NCBI GenBank assembly: GCA_964593065.1
Contig: CAZQGO010000005.1
Coordinates: forward strand, 66,727-130,726
Origin: CAZQGO01 sp964593065
Lineage (GTDB): Bacteria; Oederibacteriota; JAAXVQ01
DNA: 64,000 nt
Reading direction: 5' to 3'
Part shown: positions 25,001-34,000 of the stretch, one piece after another
Layout of the letters: the number at the start of each line of letters is the position of its first letter
Position numbering within the stretch: the stretch's first letter is position 1
Position numbers and translations under genes: made by a program
The notes under the pieces: model-generated
Databases searched by the model: none
Told to the model about the DNA's origin: nothing
What the model saw: the letters and a program-made list of their open reading frames with translations, nothing else

Positions 25001-27773
25001 CCGTGATGGACACGTTGCGGGGCACGCCGGCCACCCAGTAGGCGGGCCAGGGCTGGCCGCTGGAGAGCTCGATCGTGAAATGGTGGATGGAGAAGCAGAT
25101 GATGGAATAGGGCGAGGTGTAGTCGCTGACGCCCGGGGAGGAGTTGGTGATGATGAGCGTGTAGCTCCCGTCCGCCGTGCCGTTCATCATGAAGAATTTC
25201 AGGCCTCCGCCCAGGGTGGTGGTATGGGGCGCCGCAAAGCCGTCGAAGGTCGTGGTGGAAAACAGGTTGGTGGTGGCCGTGAACTGGTCGGTGGAAGTGC
25301 TGATGTGGTTCCAATATTGGTCCGTGGCGTACACGGTGATGGGAAACGGCGTCCCGGCTTCCTGGGAGGTGGGGGTGCCGTAATAGCCGCCGAGCGTGCC
25401 GTGGGCCACATAGGTGTTGCCCGCCGCCACGCTGCCCGGCCGGTACTGCAGCCCGGGAACGATCACGAACATGCTCTGCTGGTGCCCGGGAATGGTGTCC
25501 GGGCTGACCCAAATGTTGCTTTGTTGCCCGATGTGCCCGGTGTGGCTCTGGGGCGTGTCGGCGACCACGTCGGAAACAAAGAGATTCGCGGCCGTGCCGG
25601 TGGTGGCGCGGTACATGCGCAGCGTGGTGGTCAGCTGGCCCTGGGTGGTGATGGTCAGGGCCCAGGCCGCCGTGCTCGAAACGCCGGTATAGGTCTGGTA
25701 CCCGCCGCCCGGATACAGGACGCTCTGGGTGGGGCTCTGGTAATCATAATTCGGGCAGGTGAGATACACGATGCCGGTGTACGTGTCCACCAAATTGCTG
25801 TAGACGTCTTCGGCGCGGATGGTCACGTTGTATTGCTCGCCGGCCGTGCGGGTCGTGTTCGCGGGCGCGCTGTTCACGGAAAAGTGATCCAGGGCCGTGG
25901 AGGAAACCAGGAAGCCCGAGGAATAGGAGCGGCTGCCGCTGGTATCCAGGTTCCCGTGCAGGGTGATGACCTGGCTGCTGGTGGCCAGGGTCATGGTGTA
26001 TTGCACCGAGGCCTGGCTGCCGCTCAACACGATCGGGCTGGGATTGGAGAAGGCTCCCCCGTCGCTGGGATTGGTGGTAAAGGTGAGGGTGTCGGTGTTG
26101 CCGGACAGGAGGTTGCCGAAGCCGTCCGTGGCGTAGATGTTGGCGGTAAAGCCCACGCCCGCGATCTGGCTGTTCGGGGGCACGCTGGCCAGGCCCCAGA
26201 TGCCGTTGTACTGGTTGCCCGGGGCCCAGGTCTGGCCCGGCAGGACGATCAGGTACTTATGGACAAAACTGGCCAGGCTGTAGGTGACCGTAAAATCGTA
26301 ATTGGTCTCGAGGGGATTGGCCGGATTCTGGTTGGGATTGTAAACCCTCAGGTCGTAGTTGGAGCCCGCCCGGCGGATGACCAGGTAGCCCGAGTAATAC
26401 CCGTCCGTGGCGAATTGGGCGCTGCTCACGGCCGGGTTCGCCTGCCAGGGCTGGGTGCTGCTGGGCCCGGGCAGGACCGTGCCGCCGTAGATGACTTCCA
26501 GGCTGGTGGTGCCCGGCACGCCGGTGGTGCAGGTATTGCCGTAGGTGTCGTAGGCCGTGATGGTCAGGGGGATGTTGGCCCCGGCCTGCCAGCTGCCGCC
26601 CAGCAGGTTGATGACGCCGAAATGGTGGAAGCCGGCCGCGACCAAGGGGACGTTGTCCGTGTTGCTGGTGACGCCGCCGGAAGTGGAGGTCATGGTGATG
26701 AGCCCGTCGTCCACGCGGGTCAGGGTGACGCTGAAGGCGCGGTGCCCGCCGGACAGGGACTGGTTGCTGCTGTAGTCGCCCGTGTCCGAGCTTAAGTTGA
26801 CGCTCGCGCCGGAGGTCACGGTGTTCCAATAGGCATCCACCGCGTACACGTCCAGGGTGAAAGCCGAGCCCGCGGTCTGGCCGGTGATCTGGGTGGAACC
26901 GCCGGTGCGGCCGTTGCCGCTGGTCGTGCCCTGCTGCGTGGACTGGCCCGGGCCGACGATCAGCAGCCGCGTGAAGCCGGCGTTGTTGATGGCAAAGGTG
27001 GAGGAATAGGCGGTCCCCAGGGCGGGCTGGGTGCTCTTGATGGCATGAAAGCGGGCGTAGCCGCTGGCATGGTAGAACGTGGTGTCGAGGTAATACCGTC
27101 CGTTGGTGAAGGAGATGTTGCCGAGATTGACGGTCGCGCCGTTGACCCCGACTTCCAGAGCTTCCAGTTGCACGGTGCCGTTATAGGTGGCCAGCAGGCG
27201 GTTGGATTCATCCCGGGCCTCGATGGTCACTCGGTTCGGCAAGCCGGCGGTGAAGGACCCGCCGGAAATCGCGAAATTGAAGTGGTCCAGGACCTGGAGC
27301 GGAATCTGCACCGAATCCGTGACCGGACCGCCGCCGCCCTGGGTGGAGCATTGCAGGGTGTAGTTGCCGCTGGCCAGGGGCGAGGGAATGATGGTGCCGC
27401 TGATGTTGCCGCGGTAGGAAAAAGGAACCGCGCCGCCGAAGGCGGGGTTCGGCAGATTGGTGTCATTGGGGCTGAAGGTTTCAACGGTGGTGCCTTCCAC
27501 GATGTCCAGGTGGTAATTGCTCGGCGAGGACGAGGAGGGCTGCCAGGTGGAATTATCCGCGCTGAAGACCTCCATGGTGAAGGCTTCACCGGCGACCTGG
27601 GTTACGGCATTCACCGTTGCCCGCGGAGTTCCGGCGCTGTAGGTTTGACCCGGCGCCAGGGACAGCCACTGCGTGGCGGCCAGGGCCGGGGCCGAAAAGG
27701 CAACTAATAGAAATGCGGATAATGCGAAAGATTTTACCCACTGAAAGCTCTGAGAGCCTATTTTTTTAAACAT
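22041..27773 (-). CDS. Giant secreted protein with Ig/filamin-like repeats and C-terminal FlgD-like sorting-type domain
   Basis: 1910 residues from the ATG at 27773, which has AAAGGA 9 bp upstream and directly starts the signal peptide (core SFALSAFLLVAFSAPALA); an ATG at 27803 is also in frame. Most of the length is a tandem of Ig/filamin-like modules marked by AGxxF...V.AxDxYWN and AYDTYGNTCT patterns, for example VYAVDAYWNTVTSG, VYATDQYWNHIS and CDDYWNKVTRT. The last about 90 residues carry YPNPFNPLGG, LFVYTLLGDLVW, SVAWDGKNDNG and a final KIGVFKQK. This is the FlgD-like or T9SS type A-like C-terminal domain. It is first in the run with the PorV-like barrel and ExbB/ExbD/TonB genes. Likely exported and surface-bound; ligand unknown. 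Confidence 0.85.
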   Translation of the reverse strand: MFKKIGSQSFQWVKSFALSAFLLVAFSAPALAATQWLSLAPGQTYSAGTPRATVNAVTQVAGEAFTMEVFSADNSTWQPSSSSPSNYHLDIVEGTTVETFSPNDTNLPNPAFGGAVPFSYRGNISGTIIPSPLASGNYTLQCSTQGGGGPVTDSVQIPLQVLDHFNFAISGGSFTAGLPNRVTIEARDESNRLLATYNGTVQLEALEVGVNGATVNLGNISFTNGRYYLDTTFYHASGYARFHAIKSTQPALGTAYSSTFAINNAGFTRLLIVGPGQSTQQGTTSGNGRTGGSTQITGQTAGSAFTLDVYAVDAYWNTVTSGASVNLSSDTGDYSSNQSLSGGHRAFSVTLTRVDDGLITMTSTSGGVTSNTDNVPLVAAGFHHFGVINLLGGSWQAGANIPLTITAYDTYGNTCTTGVPGTTSLEVIYGGTVLPGPSSTQPWQANPAVSSAQFATDGYYSGYLVIRRAGSNYDLRVYNPNQNPANPLETNYDFTVTYSLASFVHKYLIVLPGQTWAPGNQYNGIWGLASVPPNSQIAGVGFTANIYATDGFGNLLSGNTDTLTFTTNPSDGGAFSNPSPIVLSGSQASVQYTMTLATSSQVITLHGNLDTSGSRSYSSGFLVSSTALDHFSVNSAPANTTRTAGEQYNVTIRAEDVYSNLVDTYTGIVYLTCPNYDYQSPTQSVLYPGGGYQTYTGVSSTAAWALTITTQGQLTTTLRMYRATTGTAANLFVSDVVADTPQSHTGHIGQQSNIWVSPDTIPGHQQSMFVIVPGLQYRPGSVAAGNTYVAHGTLGGYYGTPTSQEAGTPFPITVYATDQYWNHISTSTDQFTATTNLFSTTTFDGFAAPHTTTLGGGLKFFMMNGTADGSYTLIITNSSPGVSDYTSPYSIICFSIHHFTIELSSGQPWPAYWVAGVPRNVSITAYRDASNVATTFFGNATLSTELDHSTTLKTIRPATAITFDQGVWQGDITLFRSDRFQGENNHIQVNFGSVQSSSPDLHVAQAAPSKLLIIEAGGMTAYPGLNPDVWPEFQTLGAAGQPAIQTAGAAIADIRFFLCDDYWNKVTRTADGANDSISISCTDPHPATLGGSPVSPISVSLANGEYDAIGTFILYTVDVANNGQQIQVTKLTGEDPYSLGVQKNRVPIKHAEPGQGFNVYIDQGQPAFTGSPIGATAGVPFAVTIAAIDAYGNTLDSTNGASPFPTYATVNLSAGTGGGGNRAIWPYVVGNLETTKWTAGVSRFWVYTYKQASGGGQFLQASYDWGSGARTGNSGYFVVRPNAYARVVAYLNGMNTPDSAGAGGTYSQDYPTSPPPASASVFNNFGSPAVQTAGIVPPQLRAYTCDAYGNMVQYTSVSVQMTTTDRFAPNPPNQTSGSGYADFYFTPGTSPAFTFHTRGTATMTVADTTVTTTTAGVSPLITIVPNVFYGLQSICPGQVAIEGSGNTNVAMPPITGGGWYSGVTPTEPWFAINMYSARAQFAGSWFNVTVQAADLFGNFVGSSAPADRIRITSDDISILSDPGQGEYIEDVLVNGRAYYFAQLRTEGPRKINPYDIDNGSIIGDIPGTSTWSTVRIVQGVDTRFAAIVEGVAFEDSVPVYVEAAPNTFAMRVEVRYTSTNEVVSTAVPFVLEPMLNITLPLTPAAGALGITTGGTLFGTADIPLQSYNRAENIFIRVRNADGSNTPAAAFSPEVRVQASAPSRIRMYANTVSYQQGNDTYYQLQANNDTPIYAQVLDANDNPVPSKDVSMIIVNQAETNSRLDAPERTTTDSTGTAYRTFFAGANNLRHIIQASVGDVVGQLFMFVTVTQNGGVYPNPFNPLGGEAAHIDYPLDDNAPVKLFVYTLLGDLVWHKEFQAGDPEGGHAGVNSVAWDGKNDNGVMVANGGYICLIKVSDQDKFRFKIGVFKQK

Positions 27774-27831
27774 CGGCCTCATTCCTTTCAAATTATTTGA
27801 CATTATGTTTATTCAAGAATTAACACAGTTC

Positions 27832-27861
27832 ATTTTACTAAATCCGGTTTATTTGTGTCAA
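27832..27861 (-). promoter_or_regulatory. Sigma70-type promoter of the cargo-barrel-Exb cluster
   Basis: Minus-strand TTGACA (27861-27856, perfect) and TAAAAT (27837-27832, 5 of 6) are separated by 18 bp, about 60 bp upstream of the cargo start, in an AT-rich spacer of about 220 bp that stands out against the GC-rich genes. Confidence 0.7.
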
Positions 27862-27942
27862 TCAATTACTTTGTCCACATGCTCACTTGCAGCGTTTTCC
27901 AGCCAATATCCCAAAATCCATGAATAATATTATGATTGCAAT

Positions 27943-27981
27943 AAAAAACCGGGCCGGTGCAAACCCGTGCCAGGCACCGGC
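27943..27981 (-). terminator. Intrinsic terminator after the giant propeller/stalk gene
   Basis: On the minus strand a perfect 8-bp stem GCCGGTGC / GCACCGGC (27981-27974 with 27960-27953) is followed by CCGG and six U (27948-27943). It lies about 50 bp after the stop at 28028 and separates that gene from the next promoter. Confidence 0.75.
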
Positions 27982-28027
27982 AGCATTAAATATCGGGAAA
28001 AATCCTGCCTTTTCATAAATATTTTCA

Positions 28028-31000
28028 TTAGCGAACCAGGAATATCTTGCCCGTGATTTGCTCCTGGTTGCCAATATCAATCAGGTAAATATAAATGCCG
28101 GATGCAACCTGCGCCCCGAATTCATTGCTGCCGTCCCATACCTGCCGTCCGCGCACTCCCGTGAATTTCCGCACCAGTTCTCCGGATACCGTGAAGATCC
28201 TGATTTCGGAATCCGGCGGGAGATTGTCGAATTTCAGCACGTGGCCTACCGCCGTGGCCGGGTTGAATGGATTCGGGAAGACGTTGATGATCTCCGGTGT
28301 CGCGGCCGGCGTCGGCGTGGCGGAAGGCGTCGGCGTGGGGGTCGGGATCACCACCGGAGAATGCGACGGCGTCGGTGAGAACACCGGCGTGGCGCTGGAA
28401 GTGGGCGTGATCGTGAACGTGGCTGAAACCGTGCTCGTGACGGTGATGGTCGGCGTCTCCGTCGGGGTCCCGGTGGCCGTGTGGCTCGGCGTCACGCTGG
28501 GGGTCGGGGTCAGGGTCGGGCTGTCCGTCGGCGTGGCGGTGGAAGTATCCGTGGCGCTCTGCGTGGCCGTGGGCGTGGCCGAGGGCGTGACCGTGTAGGT
28601 CGCCGAAATGGTCGCCGTGGGCGTAATGGTCGGCGTGTCCGTGATGGTCGGGGTCACGGTGGGCGTATAAACCGGCGTATCCGTGAAGGTGGGCGTGACC
28701 GTGAAGGTCACCGTGATGGAGGGCGTGTGCGTGAACGTGGGGGTTATGGTCGCGGTGGGCGTGTCCGTGTCCGTCGGCGTGGCCGTGGGGGTATCCGTGC
28801 CGGTGGCCGTGTAGGTCGCCGTGATCGTGGGCGTGGCGGAATGCGTCGGTGTGGCCGTGGGCGTCTCGGTGAAGGTCGGTGTCGCCGTTTCCGTGGCGGT
28901 CGGCGTGGAGGTGAAGGTCGGCGTGGCCGTGGGCGTCTCCGTGAAGGTCGGCGTCGCCGTTTCCGTGGCGGTCGGCGTGGAGGTGAAGGTCGGCGTGGCC
29001 GTGGGCGTCTCCGTCGGCGTAGCGGTGGAGGTCGGCGTGGCCGTCGGCGTGTGCGTCGGGGTAGCGGTCGGCGTCTCGGTCGGCGTCTCGGTCGGCGTGG
29101 CCGTCGGCGTCGCGGTCTGGGTCGGCGTGTCGGTCGGCGTGGCCGTCGGCGTGTGCGTCGGGGTTGTCGTCGGCGTCTGAGTCGGCGTCTGAGTCGGCGT
29201 GTGCGTCGGGGTCCAGGTGGGGGTCGCGGTCGGCGAATGGGTCGGCGTTGCGGTGGACGTGGGGGTCCAGGTCGGTGTCTGCGTCGTCGTCCAGGTCGGG
29301 GTCGCCGTCGGCGTCACCGTCGGCGTCACCGTCGGCGTCTGAGTCGGTGTCGCCGTCGGCGTCCACGTCGGCGTGACCGTGGGCGTCCAGGTCGGCGTGG
29401 CCGTGTAGGTGGAAGTCCAAGTCGGTGTATGCGTCGGGGTNNNNNNNNNNNNNNNNNNNNNNNNNNNNNNNNNNNNNNNNNNNNNNNNNNNNNNNNNNNN
29501 NNNNNNNNNNNNNNNNNNNNNNNNNNNNNNNNNNNNNNNNTCGGCGTCGCGGTCGGCGTCCAGGTCGGCGTCGCGGTCGGCGTCCAGGTCGGCGTCGCGG
29601 TCGGCGTCCAGGTCGGCGTAACCGTCGGCGTCCAGGTCGGGGTATCCGTCGGGGTCCAGGTCGGGGTATCCGTCGGGGTATCCGTCGGGGTGACCGTAAA
29701 CGTCGGCGTCCAGGTCGGCGTGACCGTCGGCGTCCAGGTCGGCGTATGCGTGGGCGTGGCCGTGAAAGTCGGCGTGGCCGTCGGGGTGGGCGGCGGCCCG
29801 ACGTGGATGTTGCCCGTGGTTCCGGTAATGGAGCTGTCCAGGGTGTCCGTGGCCGTGATGGTCCAGTCGCCCTGGGTGTTCAGCGTGGCCGTGAAACTGC
29901 GCACCCCCGCGTCCGACAGCAGGAAAGTGTAATCGGATGGCAGGCCGGCCGAGCCGTCGCTGGATGTGAAATGCACCGTGCCGGTGTAATTCGTGATGGT
30001 CTGGCCGTAGGCGTCGCGGGCGCGGACCTGGAAATTGAAGGGCCAGCCCTGCATGACGTCGGAGGGCGCGGTCAGGCTAAAGGTGATGCTGGGCACGGTG
30101 GTGATGATCCCCGACTGCCCGCTCATGGTGGGATTGGTCGAACTGGCCGTGATCACATGCTGCACGCCCGAAGTAATCAGGGTGGTCAGGGTCGTGAACG
30201 CCTGCCCGTTCGTGTCGGTGGTGGTGTTCAGGGGATTCAGCGAGCCGTTGCTGGTGGAGAAGGCGATCTGGACTCCCGCGGTGGTCACGGAATTCCCGTC
30301 CTGGTCCACGATCTGGGCCACCACGGCCACCGTGTTTCCGGCCGGCACGCTGATGTCCGAGACCGGCCACACCCGCAGGAAGTACCCCGCGGACACGGTC
30401 ACCACGTCCGTGTCGTTGAGCAGATGGCCGGCGGCCAAATTGGTCTCATGGCCCGTGACCGTGTAGGTCTGCGGGTAATGGTTGCGGATCAGGACCTCGG
30501 CGTAACCGCCCGCGTCCAGCGTGACCGTCACGTTGGTGTACCAGTCGCCGCCGCCGTTGATGGAAAATTCCATGGTCTGGCCTTGCGTGGGATGCGAGGT
30601 GGAATAGAGCAGGACCTGGTTGTGCCCGCTCGGGGGCGGCGCATAATAAGTCTGGCCGCCGCTGGTGTAAATGGAGCGCACGTACATGGTGCGCGGGCTG
30701 TCCGCGGGCATGGACATGGGATTGGGCAGCAGCAGGACCTCGTCCGCCAGGTTGGAGGCGGACACCGTGACCGTGAAGGACAGCAGGCCGGGCGAGGTCA
30801 CGACCACGTAGTTGTTCCCCGCCGTAGTGCTGGTGATGAGGTTGGAGGTGGTCTGGCCCTGGGCGTTGGTGCTGCTGCCGGCCGAGTCCATGGAGGCCGT
30901 GCCGTTCTGGGCCGTGGCCGAGAAGCCCACCCAGCGGTTGGCGATGCGGTTGCCGTAGATGTCCGTCACGCGGGCCGTAATGGTCGTGGACGCGCCGGGC

Positions 31001-34000
31001 GGGGACACGGCGCTCAAGGCCGACCAGGCCGTCAGGATGGCCGCCACGTTCGGCACAATGGTGGCATAGGCCTGCCCGCTGGTGATGCCGGAGGCCGAGG
31101 CCGTGATGGTCGTGCCCGTGGACACCACGGTGTCGCGGTACCAGACGTAGGCGTGCCCGTTGACGAGGTTGGTGGCCAGGCTGCTATGCCAGGTGCCGCC
31201 GCCGTCGCTGGAAAACTGCATGCTGCCCGAGGCGGAAATCAAGGTCACCAGGGCCGTGGAGTAGGTGTTGTTGTCGCTCGCGTCCTGGGCCTGCACCGTC
31301 AGGTTGACGGGAGTGCCGGCCGTGGTGGTGGAATTCAAGGGCAGGATCTGCAGGTGGTCCGCCGCGGCGTTGTTGATGACCGCCAGGGCCGTGGCCGAGG
31401 TCAGGCCGAGGGCCTGGGCCGTGATCGTGGCCGAACCGGCCGTGGAATCGCGGAAGAGGAGGTTGACCGGCGCGGTGGGCGTCACCAGGATCTGGGAGAA
31501 CCAGCTGCTGCCGTCCAGAGAGAATTGCAGGCTGCCGGAGGTCGAGGTCACGGTCACGCCCCGGGCGTCGGAGATGAAATTGCCGTAGGTGTCCTGCGCC
31601 TCGATGGTGATCAGCGCGCTCTGGTTGGTCAGCACGCTCAGCAGGCTCGGATCAATGTCCAGCTGGGTGGCGCCGCTGGCCACGAAATTGACGGTCAGGT
31701 ACTTGAGGAAGGGGCCCGCCTGGTACTTGACCTGCGAGGCGCCCGCGGCCGTGGACTTGACCGTGGCCGTAGTCAGGCCGGCGATGTTCGTGAGCGGGAC
31801 CACTTCCGGCGCCACGTAACCCCAGGCCACCGTGTCCTGGGCGCGGTTGGTCGAGTAATTCGTCAGGGCGTAGGCCACGCGCGTCACGCCGTTGGCCGCG
31901 GTCATGGTGATCGAAAGATAGGAGGGCGTGGTGTTGTCCGCGGGCACGTTGATGGAGGGATTGGCCCCGACGTCGAAATTCTTGGTCACGAACACGTAGT
32001 TTAAGGTGGGCCGGACCACGCCGCCGGCCCAGGAGGTGCCGGTCCCGCTGCCGGCGCTGTTGCAGGCGGACAGGATGCCGCCGCGCGGCAGGTAGTTATT
32101 GTCCGAGAAAATGTTCAGCAGGGTCTGGCCCGAGGAGTTGGTGAAGCGCACGTTGTCGAAATAGCCGTTGAAGGTGCCCTGCCGGTTGGAGGGCGCGCCG
32201 TTCCAGCCCCGGTTGCCCGTGTCCTGGGACAAGTACATGTAGCGGTAGGTCGGATAGTCGCCGACCATGGAGCCGATGTCGAAGCGGCGGTGGTACCACT
32301 GGCCGCGCGCATAGTCGCCGATATAGAACGACGGATGCGCCCGGATGCCGTTCTGGTCCACGATGTAGGTCTGGGTCGACTCGCCGTAATCGCGCATGGT
32401 GAAGCCCTGGCCCGTGATTTCCAGGCCGCAGTAGAACGAGGCGGATTCGTCGGGAATGAAGACATCGTATTCCAGGTAGGCGGTGCCTCCCGGATAGGCG
32501 TGGTTGGAGCCGTCGCCGAGGATGTCCACGTAGACGAAACTGTACTCCAGTGCGGTCGGCAGATAGGACGTCAGCAGCATGGGCTGGGAGTACAGGGCCG
32601 CGCCGGAGATCACGTTGACCGTGGCCACGCCCGTGACCGTGTTGGCCGCCGCGTCGCGCACGCGGAGCCACTGGTTCGTGCCGGTCGGCGAGCCGGTGTT
32701 CAGCGTCAGGGTGAAGACGCGGGTGCCGAAGTCCGAGACCTGGTAGGTGTAATTGGCCGGCAGGGCCGCCGCATAGTCCGAGGAGGTGAAGGTCACGGTC
32801 CCGTAGTAATTGGGCACCGTGTTGTTGTAAACATCCTTGGCCGTGACCTGGATGGTGAAAGGCGAGCCCGCATTGGCGTTGGCCGGCGCCTGGATCTCGA
32901 AGTGATCCACGCCGCTGGAGCGCACGGTGATGTTGTTGGAGGTGCCGGTGATGCCCGGATCACCCGTGTCCGTGCCGGTAATGCTGCGGATGCCGGCGGT
33001 GTTCAAGGTCACGGTGAATTGGTGCACGCCCTGGTCCCCGGGCAGGAACTGGTAGTCCGGCGGCAGGACCGCCGCCGGATCCGTGGAGGTGAAGGAAATG
33101 ATGCCGCCGTAACTGGTGGCCACGTTGTTCCATTGGTCCCGCGCCGTCACGCTGATGAAGAAGGCCTGTCCGGCCCAGACCTCGGCCGGCGCGGAGATGG
33201 TATACGACACGGCCGCTCCGCCGCCGACCAGGATGTCCGCGTACCCGGTGATCCCCGGCTGCACCGTGTCCGTGGCCGTCAGCCGCTGGCTGCCTTCCGT
33301 GCGCAGCACGACGCCCGGGAAGAAGTGGGTGCCCGCGTCGCCGGCAGTGAAGGTATAGTCCCCGGGCAGGGTGCTGCTGCCGTCCGTGCAGGTGAAATGG
33401 ACCGTGCCCCGGTAGGTGGTGGCCGTGGTGCCCCACTGGTTGATGGCGGTCACGGTCACGCCGAAGGCCGTGCCGGCGCTGGCACTGGCCGGCGCGGTCA
33501 CGGTCAGGCTGGTCACGCCTTCCGTGGGCGTGGCCGTCGGCGTGCTCGTGGGCGTGTGCGTCGGCGTCACGGTGGGGGTAAAGGTGGGCGTGGCGCTGGG
33601 CGTCATGGTCGGCGTCCAGGTCGCTGTGGCCGAAGGCGTGGCGGTGGATGTGGGCGAATGGGTCCTCGTGGCCGTGTACGTCGGCGTGTGCGTCGGCGTG
33701 GCGGTATAGGTCGGCGTATGCGTCGGCGTCCAGGTCGGCGTGTGCGTCGGCGTCGCCGTCGGCGTCGCCGTCGGCGTCNNNNNNNNNNNNNNNNNNNNNN
33801 NNNNNNNNNNNNNNNNNNNNNNNNNNNNNNNNNNNNNNNNNNNNNNNNNNNNNNNNNNNNNNNNNNNNNNNNNNNNNNGTCCACGTCGGCGTCCACGTCG
33901 GCGTATGCGTCGGCGTCGCCGTCGGTGTCGCCGTCGGCGTGTGCGTCGGCGTGGCCGTGAAAGTCGGCGAGTCGGTCGGGGTGTGCGTCGGCGTCGCTGT

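Noticed and set aside
23334..26795. Plus-strand open frame of about 1150 codons opposite the 1910-residue cargo
   Set aside because: Shadow frame: low-complexity Gly/Arg/Val/His, while the minus strand has a signal peptide, Ig modules and a FlgD-like end.
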